Positions 50,975-59,419 of a stretch of DNA of 64,000 nucleotides are shown piece by piece. The notes beneath the pieces are model-generated. The model was not told where the DNA came from and made no database searches. It saw only the letters and a list, made by a program, of their open reading frames with translations. Each line of letters opens with the position of its first letter. Within the stretch, counting starts at the first letter, position 1. Source of the stretch: Acidovorax sp. NO-1 (lineage in GTDB: Bacteria; Pseudomonadota; Gammaproteobacteria; Burkholderiales; Burkholderiaceae_C); the NCBI RefSeq assembly GCF_000238595.1, contig NZ_AGTS01000078.1:248001-312000 (forward strand), read 5' to 3'. Position numbers and translations under genes: made by a program.

Positions 50975-51049
50975 GTTCGCCAGATCTCCTTCGGGGTGAG
51001 GGCAACGCCCCAAATGCCGGAACACAGGAGTTTATTCAAATGGCGAACG
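50974..51049 (+). promoter_or_regulatory. Possible expression platform masking the metK ribosome binding site
   Basis: Directly after the aptamer, cgttcgcc (50974-50981) is the exact reverse complement of ggcgaacg (51042-51049) at the metK start. ctcct (50986-50990) is complementary to the Shine-Dalgarno aggag (51026-51030). The two pairings are colinear and could form one interrupted helix covering ribosome binding site and ATG. This is a reading from sequence complementarity only. Confidence 0.55.
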
Positions 51050-52221
51050 ACTTTCTCTTTACCTCGGAATCCGTCTCCGAAGGCCACCCCGACAAGGTGG
51101 CCGACCAGATCTCGGACGCGATTCTCGACGCGATCTTCAAACAGGATCCCCGCTCGCGTGTTGCCGCTGAAACGCTGACCAACACAGGCCTGGTGGTGCT
51201 GGCGGGCGAAATCACCACCAACGCCCACGTGGACTACATCCAGGTGGCGCGCGACACCATCAAGCGCATCGGCTACGACAACACCGACTACGGCATCGAC
51301 TACAAGGGCTGCGCCGTGCTCGTGGCCTACGACAAGCAGTCCAACGACATCGCTCAGGGCGTGGACCACGCGAGTGACGACCACCTGAACACTGGCGCTG
51401 GCGACCAGGGCCTGATGTTTGGCTACGCCTGCGACGAAACGCCCGAGCTGATGCCCGCGCCCATCTACTACGCGCACCGCCTGGTCGAGCGCCAGGCCCA
51501 GCTGCGCAAGGACGGCCGCCTGCCCTTCCTGCGCCCCGATGCCAAGTCGCAAGTCACCATGCGCTATGTGGATGGCAAGCCCCACAGCATCGACACCGTG
51601 GTGCTCTCCACCCAGCACCACCCCGACCAGAGCGAAACGCAGACCAGGATGAAGGCCTCGTTCACCGAAGCCATCATCGAAGAGATCATCAAGCCCGTGC
51701 TGCCTTCGGCCTGGCTGCAGAACACGCGCTTCCTGATCAACCCCACGGGCCGTTTCGTCATCGGCGGCCCGCAAGGCGACTGTGGCCTGACCGGCCGCAA
51801 GATCATCGTGGACACCTACGGCGGCGCCTGCCCCCACGGCGGCGGCGCGTTCAGCGGCAAGGACCCAACGAAGGTGGACCGCTCGGCCGCCTACGCTGCC
51901 CGCTACGTGGCCAAGAACATCGTGGCTGCCGGCTTGGCGCGCCAGTGCCAGATCCAGGTGGCCTACGCCATCGGCGTGGCCGAGCCGATGAACATCACTG
52001 TCTACACCGAAGGCACGGGCGTGGTGTCGGACGAGCGTCTGGCAGCGCTGGTGCGTGAGCATTTCGACCTGCGCCCCAAGGGCATCATCCAGATGCTGGA
52101 CCTGCTGCGTCCCATCTATGAAAAGACCGCAGCCTACGGCCACTTTGGCCGCGAAGAACCCGAGTTCAGCTGGGAGAAGACCGATAAAGCTGCGGCGCTT
52201 CGCGCAGCAGCCGGGCTGTAA
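51040..52221 (+). CDS. metK: S-adenosylmethionine synthetase
   Basis: MetK, 393 residues, makes SAM from methionine and ATP in the cytoplasm. The family motifs are [35 protein letters not shown], the phosphate-binding [20 protein letters not shown] and KPVLPSAWL...[19 protein letters not shown]. The enzyme is a homotetramer with active sites at dimer interfaces. The start ATG 51040 has a good site (aggag) 10 bp upstream, which may be masked by the riboswitch leader. A terminator follows the stop. Confidence 0.98.
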   Translation: MANDFLFTSESVSEGHPDKVADQISDAILDAIFKQDPRSRVAAETLTNTGLVVLAGEITTNAHVDYIQVARDTIKRIGYDNTDYGIDYKGCAVLVAYDKQSNDIAQGVDHASDDHLNTGAGDQGLMFGYACDETPELMPAPIYYAHRLVERQAQLRKDGRLPFLRPDAKSQVTMRYVDGKPHSIDTVVLSTQHHPDQSETQTRMKASFTEAIIEEIIKPVLPSAWLQNTRFLINPTGRFVIGGPQGDCGLTGRKIIVDTYGGACPHGGGAFSGKDPTKVDRSAAYAARYVAKNIVAAGLARQCQIQVAYAIGVAEPMNITVYTEGTGVVSDERLAALVREHFDLRPKGIIQMLDLLRPIYEKTAAYGHFGREEPEFSWEKTDKAAALRAAAGL

Positions 52222-52227
52222 AGCCCG

Positions 52228-52247
52228 CCGCGCTATAGCGCGGTTTT
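52228..52247 (+). terminator. Rho-independent terminator after metK
   Basis: ccgcgc-tata-gcgcgg is a perfect 6-bp stem with a 4-base loop, followed by TTTT, 7 bp after the metK stop. It is short but GC-rich and correctly placed. Confidence 0.75.
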
Positions 52248-52506
52248 CGGTCTTCGGGCGCAGTTCATATCGCGGCAGCGATGTGAGCGGACACCAAAAG
52301 ACCCGCAACGCTGTAGTAACTCCAAGCCGCAACGCCAACGCATTGCGGCTTGTCTATTAGCGCTGCACCACCGCTCGCCAGCGGCCCTCTCCTACACCCA
52401 CCGCCCGCCCGCACTGACGGCGTTGGCGGCAGCCTCCCGGTATCGTGCCTGCACACCCTTTCGCAGCCCTGCGCTGCCTGCCTTTTCACTGCAAGGAGCG
52501 ACCATC

Positions 52507-52701
52507 ATGCTGAAGTACGCCATCATTTTTGCCCTCATCTCCCTGGTGGCTGGTGCCCTGGGTTTCAGCGGCGTGGCTGCGGGGGCCGCTGGCATTGCCA
52601 AGGTGCTGTTCGTGCTGTTCGTGCTGTTCCTGGTGATCGCTGTCGTGTTCGTGGTACTGGCCGTGCTGGGGATCGGCGCTGCGCGCAAGGCTCTCAAGTG
52701 A
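52507..52701 (+). CDS. DUF1328 (YtjA-type) small membrane protein
   Basis: A 64-residue inner-membrane protein with two hydrophobic segments ([20 protein letters not shown] and [20 protein letters not shown]). The pattern [25 protein letters not shown] is characteristic of DUF1328, usually found in stress-related contexts. Function is not known. A ribosome binding site (aaggag) precedes ATG 52507. It lies 40 bp before a hemerythrin gene, and the two may be cotranscribed. Confidence 0.88.
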   Translation: MLKYAIIFALISLVAGALGFSGVAAGAAGIAKVLFVLFVLFLVIAVVFVVLAVLGIGAARKALK

Positions 52702-52741
52702 GGCCCGGCGCCCTGCCGAACAACCCGACCTGGAAAACCCC

Positions 52742-53194
52742 ATGACACGCAACATTTTTGAAGCCCTGCGCGAAAGCCACGAGCAGCAGCGCGCCCTGTA
52801 CTCGGCGTTGACGAACACCAGCGGTGACACGCCTGAACGTCGTGAGCTGTTTGAACAGCTCAAGACCGAGCTGGCGGCCCACGCGCTGGCCGAGGACCGC
52901 CACTTCTACGTGCCCCTGATCGCTCATGACGCTGGCGTGGACCTGTCGCGCCATGCCATTGCGGAACACCATGAGATCGACGAGCTGGTGGAATCGCTGG
53001 AGGAGACCGAGCCCTCCAGCCCTGCCTGGTTGCCACTGGCAAGAAAGCTGGCCGACAAGGTCGAGCACCACCTGAAAGAGGAAGAACACAAGTTCTTCCA
53101 GATGGCGGGCAAGCTACTCACGGAAAAACAGAAAACCGCCTTGGCAGTTAGCTACCAGGCGGATTACGAAGAGGCCAAGACCACCACGGCCTGA
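52742..53194 (+). CDS. Hemerythrin-like HHE domain protein
   Basis: A soluble protein of 150 residues with a hemerythrin HHE cation-binding four-helix bundle. Candidate iron ligands are in FEALRESHEQQRALYSAL, ELAAHALAEDRHFYVPL, HAIAEHHEIDELVESL and KVEHHLKEEEHKFFQM. Such proteins bind a di-iron centre and sense or store oxygen, iron or nitric oxide. It follows the DUF1328 gene closely. The physiological role cannot be inferred further. Confidence 0.9.
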   Translation: MTRNIFEALRESHEQQRALYSALTNTSGDTPERRELFEQLKTELAAHALAEDRHFYVPLIAHDAGVDLSRHAIAEHHEIDELVESLEETEPSSPAWLPLARKLADKVEHHLKEEEHKFFQMAGKLLTEKQKTALAVSYQADYEEAKTTTA

Positions 53195-53260
53195 GCCCTT
53201 GCCCGCTACGCCCTCCAGGCTGTCACCGGGTCGTGCAGGGGCTGATGAGCGCGATGGCCT

Positions 53261-54501
53261 TCAAACCGGTTCTTCCGCCTGCACCACGCAGTTGCGGCCG
53301 CTGGACTTGGCCTTGTAGAGCGCCGTGTCGGCACGCTTGATGAGCGCGTGGCTGTCTTCCTTGTGGTCCCACGTCGCCACGCCAAAACTGGCGCTGACAT
53401 GGCCCACGGCATCGAATGGCACGGTGGCGATACGCGCGCGCACCGCTTCGGCCATGGCCATGGCGGCATCCACCGGGGTTTCCTTGAGCAGGATGATGAA
53501 CTCCTCGCCCCCAAAGCGCGCCGCGCAGTCCGACGACCGCAGCAGCTCGCGCACGCGCAGCGCCGTGCTCTTGAGCACCACGTCGCCCGAGTCATGGCCA
53601 AAGGTGTCGTTGATGCGTTTGAAGAAGTCGATATCGAACATCACCACCGACAGGCTGCCCTTCTTGATGCGCGTGTCGGCCATCTCGGTCTCCAGCCGCT
53701 CAAAGAACCGCCGGCGGTTGACGAGGTCGGTCAGGAAGTCCTTGGTGGCCAGGTCTTCCAGTTTGCGGTTGAGCCGCGCCATGGGCTCGATCACCAGCGA
53801 GGACAGCGACAGGTTGAGCACGACAAACAGCAGCACAAAGCTGCCGATCAGCGCCGTCATGACGGTGTTGAAGGTTTGGCGCGCCTTCTCCAGCGGGAAG
53901 TACATCGGCACCTTCACCACCTGGATGCCCACGGTCTCGTTCATGCGCCATCCAAAGCCGTTCTTGTCGCCATAGACCTTGAGCATGGACGCAGGCGCCG
54001 CCTCCGGCGTGCTGTGGCAGGCCAGGCACTGGGCCTGCTTGATGGTGATGGGGCGGGCCACATACAGGGCGCGATGCATGCCCTCGCCCACTTCGCCGGT
54101 TACCTCCTTCTTGAGGTCCACCCGCCCCTCGCGGAAGTCGCCGATGATGCGCTCCTCCCACTCGTTGGCACGGTCGCGCAGGTTGGTGGGATTGAGCACC
54201 GCCTCCTTGTATTCGTATCCGGGGAACCGGCTTTGCAGGCGGCGCAGCGTCTCCGTCGCTGCGTAGGCGGGCACGGTCTGCGGAAGGAATTTCTCCCCCA
54301 GCGTCACATCGAGGTGCGGCTTGACGAGTTCGGTGGTGTAGTCCCGGATGGCCATGGCCGCGTGCATCATGATCTGCGAGTTGTGCTGCACCTCCTCGAT
54401 GGCCGATTGCTGCAGGAAACGGTGCACGTAAAGCCCCGCACCCGTGGCCGCCGCGATCAGCACGGCCGCCAGCACCAGTTGAATTTGAGCCGCAAAGACA
54501 T
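53261..54501 (-). CDS. Membrane diguanylate cyclase with a heme-motif (DUF3365) sensor; frameshift near the start
   Basis: The main frame encodes a membrane helix (LVLAAVLIAAATGAGLYVH), a periplasmic DUF3365/Tll0287-like domain with a c-type heme site (QAQCLACHSTPEAAP), a second helix (ALIGSFVLLFVVLNLSL) and a GGDEF domain. The GGDEF active site is RFGGEEFI, and RSSD five residues before it is an inhibitory I-site. In this frame no good start exists. In another frame ATG 54501, preceded by GGGAG, gives MSLRLKFN, after which one missing base (around 54478-54480) would lead into LVLAAVLIAA. The repaired protein has about 413 residues. It would make cyclic di-GMP, probably in response to a redox or gas signal. 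Confidence 0.85.
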
Positions 54502-54663
54502 GGATCTCCCTCAGGTGCCAGTGACGACCTGGCCTGTTATGGGCGGTGCAGCAGCGGCGGCCATTGTGGTCAGCCCTGCGCGCAACCCTGTTGGTGGTAC
54601 ACAAAGTTTGCGTTTGTGCCAGATTTCGGCGCGCCGGTCCAATACTTTGTGCCCGGGTCTTCC

Positions 54664-55335
54664 CTACAGGCCGCGCGCACTCAGCGACAGACGCTGCCGG
54701 AAGGCCGGGCGCACGCGGTACAGCTGCGCAGGCCGGTGGGCCCCCCCGCTGTGCAACGCGCCGGGCACGGCCTCCAGCATGGCCAGCTCTTCCACCTTGC
54801 GGCGAAAGCTCACCTTGTTGAGCGGCTCGCCCAGCACGGCCTCGTACACGGCCTGCAGTTGCGGCAAGGTGAATGGCTCGGCGCACAGGTGCACGGGCAT
54901 GGACGAATACTGGCTTTTGCTGCGCACCCGCGCCACGGCGGCATCGACCATGGCGCGGTGGTCAAACGGCAGTGCCGGCAGCTCGGCCACAGGCACCAGG
55001 GTGAGCGGCGCCGCGGCCAGCAGCTCGGGCGGCACCAGCGCACAGTAGGCCACCGCCAGCGACCAGCCCCGCGGGTCACGCACCGGGCCGGAGAACGTAG
55101 CCAGCTGCTCGAGGTAGGGGCTTTGCAAACCGGCCTTTTCGCGCAGCACACGGGCGGCGCTCGCCTGGGCGTCGGCATCTTCTCCGGTATGGATGTAGCC
55201 CCCGGGCAGGGCCAGCGCTCCGGCAAACGGGGCCCGCTCGCGCCGCAGCAGCGCCACCTGCAGCGCGCCGTGCTGCAGGGTGAGCAGCACCACGTCCACA
55301 GTACAGATGGGAGAGCGGGCGAGTGTGTCTGACAT
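54664..55335 (-). CDS. nrtR: NrtR-like Nudix transcriptional regulator of NAD metabolism
   Basis: A protein of 223 residues: an N-terminal Nudix-like domain (TVDVVLLTLQHGALQVALLR, ALPGGYIHTGEDADAQASA) with a degenerate Nudix box (AA and REKAG replacing the catalytic REUXEE), then a winged-helix domain (FTLPQLQAVYEAVLGEPLNKVSF, RRKVEELAMLEAVPG). That is the layout of NrtR, which senses ADP-ribose or related NAD products and represses NAD genes. It is divergent from the nicotinamidase-pncB-nadE-nadM cluster, with a palindrome in the intergenic promoter. The start MSDTLARS (55335) is chosen. Confidence 0.85.
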   Translation of the reverse strand: MSDTLARSPICTVDVVLLTLQHGALQVALLRRERAPFAGALALPGGYIHTGEDADAQASAARVLREKAGLQSPYLEQLATFSGPVRDPRGWSLAVAYCALVPPELLAAAPLTLVPVAELPALPFDHRAMVDAAVARVRSKSQYSSMPVHLCAEPFTLPQLQAVYEAVLGEPLNKVSFRRKVEELAMLEAVPGALHSGGAHRPAQLYRVRPAFRQRLSLSARGL

Positions 55336-55397
55336 TGCCGGTAGTTTGTCACACCGCTGTACGAACACCAACGACGCTGAAACAAGCCAACACAAAT

Positions 55398-55429
55398 TTG
55401 CGATTTAGTTAGTTCATTTTTTTACTAAC
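55398..55429 (+). promoter_or_regulatory. Probable NrtR operator overlapping the NAD-cluster promoter
   Basis: The arms gttagt (55408-55413) and actaac (55424-55429) form a 22-bp inverted repeat. A -35-like ttgcga (55398-55403) and -10-like tttact (55421-55426) are 17 bp apart around it. The site is in the NrtR/nicotinamidase intergenic gap and would block the promoter when bound. Confidence 0.55.
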
Positions 55430-55465
55430 AGGTCTACACTGGTGACACTGCAAAGGAGAACGTCC

Positions 55466-56323
55466 ATGGCCCGCAACATTCAGCTTCTGGTGATCGACCC
55501 GCAAAACGACTTCTGCGACTTGCCAGCCGCGTGGCAGCCCACCAACCCCCTCACCGGCGCGCGCACCGCCCCCAGCCTGCCCGTGGCTGGCGCCCATGCC
55601 GACATGCAGCGCGTGGCCGCCTTCATCCGCCATCACGCGGCCAGCATCGACCACATCACGGTCACGCTCGACTCACACCAGCGCATCGACATTGCCCATC
55701 CGGGGTTCTGGCAGCAGGCCGATGGCGGAACGGTCGCGCCGTTCACACCCATCACCGCCGAGCAGGTGCGCACAGGTGCATTCGCACCGCGCCACCCTGC
55801 GCACCTGCCACGCACGCTGGCCTACATGGACGCGCTGGAGGCGCGCGGGCGCTACACACTGATGGTCTGGCCCGTGCACTGCGAAATTGGCAGCTGGGGC
55901 CATGGCGTGCATGCCGAGGTGCTGGCCGCGTGTGGCGACTGGCAGTTGCAACGCCAGCGCGCCGTGCACAACGTGTTCAAGGGCACCAACCCCTGGACCG
56001 AGCACTACAGCGCCATCGAGGCCGAGGTGGTGGAAGCCGGCGACCCCGACACCGCGCTCAACACCCGCCTGCTGGCCGCCCTCGAGACTGCCGACCTGTT
56101 GCTCATTGCCGGCGAAGCCAGCAGCCACTGCGTGCGCGCCACCACCGAGCACATCCTGCAGCACCTGCCCCGCCTCAAGGCGGGGGCGCGGCCGGACCAC
56201 ATCGTGCTGCTGACCGACTGCATGAGCCCCGTGGGCGGGTTCGAGGCGCAGCACCAGGCGTTTCTGGACAGCATGCGCGCACAGGGCGTGCGGCTTGAAA
56301 AAATCGGTCAAATAGGCCTCTAG
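55466..56323 (+). CDS. Cysteine hydrolase, nicotinamidase-like
   Basis: An isochorismatase-fold hydrolase of 285 residues that would convert nicotinamide to nicotinate. The catalytic Asp is in LLVIDPQNDFC, metal ligands are near LDSHQRIDIAHPGFW, and the nucleophilic Cys is in IAGEASSHCVRATTEH. VWPVHCEIGSWGHG is also family-like. It is longer than E. coli PncA (213) through insertions. It opens the NAD-salvage cluster in front of pncB. The start MARNIQL (55466) has AAGGAG upstream. The stop lies in a palindromic repeat. Confidence 0.85.
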   Translation: MARNIQLLVIDPQNDFCDLPAAWQPTNPLTGARTAPSLPVAGAHADMQRVAAFIRHHAASIDHITVTLDSHQRIDIAHPGFWQQADGGTVAPFTPITAEQVRTGAFAPRHPAHLPRTLAYMDALEARGRYTLMVWPVHCEIGSWGHGVHAEVLAACGDWQLQRQRAVHNVFKGTNPWTEHYSAIEAEVVEAGDPDTALNTRLLAALETADLLLIAGEASSHCVRATTEHILQHLPRLKAGARPDHIVLLTDCMSPVGGFEAQHQAFLDSMRAQGVRLEKIGQIGL

Positions 56324-56355
56324 CGCTTATCCATAAAGCGCTAACAGCTACAACA
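56308..56355 (+). repeat. Intergenic palindromic repeat, copy 7
   Basis: gtcaaataggcc, then the core tctagcgcttatccataaag, then cgctaacagctac. It contains the stop codon of the nicotinamidase-like gene and precedes pncB by about 15 bp. Confidence 0.7.
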
Positions 56356-56369
56356 TTGGGAGCAAACGC

Positions 56370-57563
56370 ATGAACCCCATCATCACCAGCCTGCTCGACA
56401 CGGACCTCTACAAGTTCACCATGTGGCAGGCGCTGCTGCACCGCCACCCGCAAACACAAAGCGAGTACCGCTTTGTGTGCCGCAACACCCCCGCCTACCC
56501 GCTGGCCGAGCTGCTGCCCGAGGTGAACGCCGCGCTGGACCACCTGTGCACCCTGCGCTTCACACCCGACGAGCTGGCCTACGTGGGCGGCCTGCGCTAC
56601 ATCAAGAGCGACTTTGTGGACTTCCTGCGCATCTTCCAATTCCAGCGCAGCTTCATCAACGCCTGGGCCGAGGGCGACCAGCTGCACATCGTGGCGCAAG
56701 GCCCGCAGGTGCATGTGATGGGCTTCGAGATCTTTGTGCTGGCCATCGTCAACGAGCTGTACTTTCGCCGCTTCGATACCACTGCAGCCCTCGCCAGCGG
56801 ACGTGAGCGCCTCGCCGCCAAGGTGCAGCAGCTGCAGGCGCTGGCGCAGCACACCTCGCTGCGCCACCCCTTCGAGCTGTTCGACTTTGGCCTGCGCCGC
56901 CGCTACAGCGGGGCCTGGCAGCGCGAGGTGGTGCAGACCTTTGCGCGCGAAGCACCGCAATGGTTCAAAGGCACCAGCAATGTGCTGCTGGCGCGCGATT
57001 TGAACCTGGTGCCCATCGGCACCATGGCGCACGAGTACCTGCAAACCTACCAGGCGCTGGGCGTGCGCCTGCGCGATTTTCAGAAGGCCGCGCTGGAAGA
57101 CTGGGTGCAGGAGTACCGGGGCGACCTCGGGATTGCGCTGACCGACACCGTGGGCATGGACGCCTTTCTGGCCGACTTCGACCTGTACTTCGCCAAGCTG
57201 TTCGACGGCCTGCGGCACGACTCGGGCGACCCGGTGGCCTGGGGCGAAAAAGCCCTGGCGCACTACGCCAGGCTGCGCATTGACGCCAACACCAAGCGGC
57301 TGGTGTTCTCGGACGGACTCGACCTGGAGCGCGCCCTCATGCTGTACCGCCACTTTGGCGACCGCACGCAGCTTGGCTTTGGCATCGGCACCAACCTCAC
57401 CAACGACATGGGCCCGGGCCACAAGCCAATCAACATCGTGATGAAACTGGTGCGCGCCAACGGACAACCGGTGGCCAAGCTGTCGGACACGCCGGGCAAG
57501 ACGCTGTGCGACGATGAAACGTACCTGGCCTACCTGCGCCAGGTCTTCAACGTTGCTAACTGA
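56370..57563 (+). CDS. pncB: Nicotinate phosphoribosyltransferase
   Basis: PncB, 397 residues, joins nicotinate and PRPP, with ATP hydrolysis, to give nicotinate mononucleotide. Family segments are [59 protein letters not shown] (with the HEY substrate region), [20 protein letters not shown] and [19 protein letters not shown]. It lies between the nicotinamidase and nadE in the same direction, so nicotinamide can be salvaged to NAD in four steps encoded here. Confidence 0.97.
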   Translation: MNPIITSLLDTDLYKFTMWQALLHRHPQTQSEYRFVCRNTPAYPLAELLPEVNAALDHLCTLRFTPDELAYVGGLRYIKSDFVDFLRIFQFQRSFINAWAEGDQLHIVAQGPQVHVMGFEIFVLAIVNELYFRRFDTTAALASGRERLAAKVQQLQALAQHTSLRHPFELFDFGLRRRYSGAWQREVVQTFAREAPQWFKGTSNVLLARDLNLVPIGTMAHEYLQTYQALGVRLRDFQKAALEDWVQEYRGDLGIALTDTVGMDAFLADFDLYFAKLFDGLRHDSGDPVAWGEKALAHYARLRIDANTKRLVFSDGLDLERALMLYRHFGDRTQLGFGIGTNLTNDMGPGHKPINIVMKLVRANGQPVAKLSDTPGKTLCDDETYLAYLRQVFNVAN

Positions 57564-57612
57564 GTGGCTGAGAAAACTCTCCGACCCGCTCTGCAGACTC
57601 AAGGGAAACGCA

Positions 57613-59313
57613 ATGCTCCGCATCACCATCGCCCAATTGAATTTCACCGTCGGCGACATCGAAGGCAACGTGGCCCGCATGGTGGCCGCCGCCCAGCAGG
57701 CCGCACGCGAAGAGGCCGACCTCGTCGTGTTCAGCGAGCTGTCGCTGTGCGGCTACTACCCCGGTGACATGCTGGAGGAAAGCGCCTTCCAGCAACGTAT
57801 CGCGGCCGGGTTGGCCGCGCTGCAGCAGGCCTCTGCCGCGCTGCCACAACTGCACTGGGTGGTGGGCGCTCCCACCCCCGCGCAAGGCCCCGGCAAGAAG
57901 CTGCACAACAGCCTGCTGGTGCTGCAGGGTGGGCAAGTCCGCTTGCAATACGCCAAGCAGCTGCTGCCCACGTACAACATCTTTGACGAGCGCCGCCACT
58001 TCGAGCCCGGCCCCGACGTGGCCAAGGTGCTGCGCGTCGGTACCGCGCAGGTGGGGCTGCTGGTGTGTGAAGACGGCTGGAACGACCACGGCGGCGACTA
58101 CGTGATCAACCCGTTCGAGCGCCTGCGCGATGCCGCGCCCGACCTGGTCATCAGCATCAACGCCAGCCCCAGCCATGTGGGCAAGCGCGAGCAGCGCCAC
58201 CAGATGTTTGGCGGATCGTCGCGCCGCCACGGCTTGCCGATTCTGTACGTCAACCAGGTGGGCGGGCACGACCAGCTGGTGTATGACGGCGGGTCGTTTG
58301 CCGCCGAGCCGGACGCGGGCATTGTGTTTGAAGCGCCGCGCTTTGCCGAAGACGTACGCACCCTGCAGTTTGATGGCGGGCGCTTTTGGGCCGCCCAGGG
58401 CGAGCGCCCGGCGGCGGTGCCGGCGCAGGGCATCCCGCCGATGGACTTCTACCGCCAGCAGATCGTGCTGGGCCTGCGTGACTACGCGCGGCGCTGCGGC
58501 TTTGGCCAGGTGGTGGTGGGCAGCTCGGGCGGTATCGACAGCGCGCTGACGCTGGCGCTTGCTGTGGAGGCGCTGGGCGCCGACAACGTGGTGGGCATCA
58601 CTATGCCCTCGCGCTACTCTAGCAGCGGCTCGGTCGATGACTCGGTGGCGCTGTGCCGCAACCTGGGTGTGCAGCTCTTCACGCACCCCATTGCCGAGCT
58701 GGTGGCGGGCTATGCGCAGCAGTTCGAGGCCAGCTTTGGCAAGCCACTGGCGGGCCTGCCACTCGAAAATCTGCAGGCGCGCATTCGCGGCACGGTGCTG
58801 ATGGAATACTCCAACGCCTTTGGCCACCTGCTGCTCACCACGGGCAACAAGAGTGAAATCTCGGTGGGCTACTGCACGCTGTATGGCGACACCAACGGCG
58901 GGCTGGGCCTGCTGGGTGACCTCTACAAAACAGAAGTGTTTGCCCTCTCGCGCCACATCAACGAACACGCCGGGCGCGAGGTGATTCCGCAGGCCATCAT
59001 CGACAAGGAACCCTCGGCCGAGCTGGCCCCCGACCAGCGCGACACCGACAGCCTGCCGCCCTACCCTGTGCTGGACGAAATCCTCAAGCTGCTGATCGAG
59101 GGAGACCGGCTGTCCGCCGCCGAGCACACCCAGGCACAAACCATCGTCGCGCAATTGCACGAGACCGATGCGGGCACCGCACTCGTCCAGCGCATCCACG
59201 CCATGGTGGCGCGCAATGAATACAAGCGCCGCCAGGCTCCGCCCATCCTGCGCGTGCGTGCCCGGGCCTTTGGCAGCGGGCGGCAGATGCCGATTGCAGC
59301 CCGGTATGCATGA
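57613..59313 (+). CDS. nadE: Glutamine-dependent NAD synthetase
   Basis: NadE, 566 residues, amidates NaAD to NAD. The N-terminal nitrilase-type glutaminase (1-265) has Glu in LVVFSELSLCGYYPGD, Lys in YAKQLLPTYN and Cys in VGLLVCEDGWNDHGG. The C-terminal synthetase has the PP-loop VVGSSGGIDSALTLAL and TTGNKSEISVGYCTLYGD. The start MLRITIAQLNF (57613) is the family N-terminus; the open frame begins earlier but inside pncB. It lies 49 bp after pncB and ahead of nadM. Confidence 0.97.
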   Translation: MLRITIAQLNFTVGDIEGNVARMVAAAQQAAREEADLVVFSELSLCGYYPGDMLEESAFQQRIAAGLAALQQASAALPQLHWVVGAPTPAQGPGKKLHNSLLVLQGGQVRLQYAKQLLPTYNIFDERRHFEPGPDVAKVLRVGTAQVGLLVCEDGWNDHGGDYVINPFERLRDAAPDLVISINASPSHVGKREQRHQMFGGSSRRHGLPILYVNQVGGHDQLVYDGGSFAAEPDAGIVFEAPRFAEDVRTLQFDGGRFWAAQGERPAAVPAQGIPPMDFYRQQIVLGLRDYARRCGFGQVVVGSSGGIDSALTLALAVEALGADNVVGITMPSRYSSSGSVDDSVALCRNLGVQLFTHPIAELVAGYAQQFEASFGKPLAGLPLENLQARIRGTVLMEYSNAFGHLLLTTGNKSEISVGYCTLYGDTNGGLGLLGDLYKTEVFALSRHINEHAGREVIPQAIIDKEPSAELAPDQRDTDSLPPYPVLDEILKLLIEGDRLSAAEHTQAQTIVAQLHETDAGTALVQRIHAMVARNEYKRRQAPPILRVRARAFGSGRQMPIAARYA

Positions 59314-59335
59314 ACCACCGTTCCGGTAAAATCAC

Positions 59336-59393
59336 TACAAAAACAATAGCTGTTCGCGCTTTATGGGCAAGCGCTAGAGGCCAAAAAGATTCA
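59336..59393 (-). repeat. Intergenic palindromic repeat, copy 8 (inverted)
   Basis: aacaatagctgttcg, then cgctttatgggcaagcgcta, then gaggcc on the plus strand; the reverse complement matches the other copies. It lies between nadE and nadM. Confidence 0.65.
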
Positions 59394-59419
59394 TAAAACC
59401 AACGACGCACTGGAGACAC

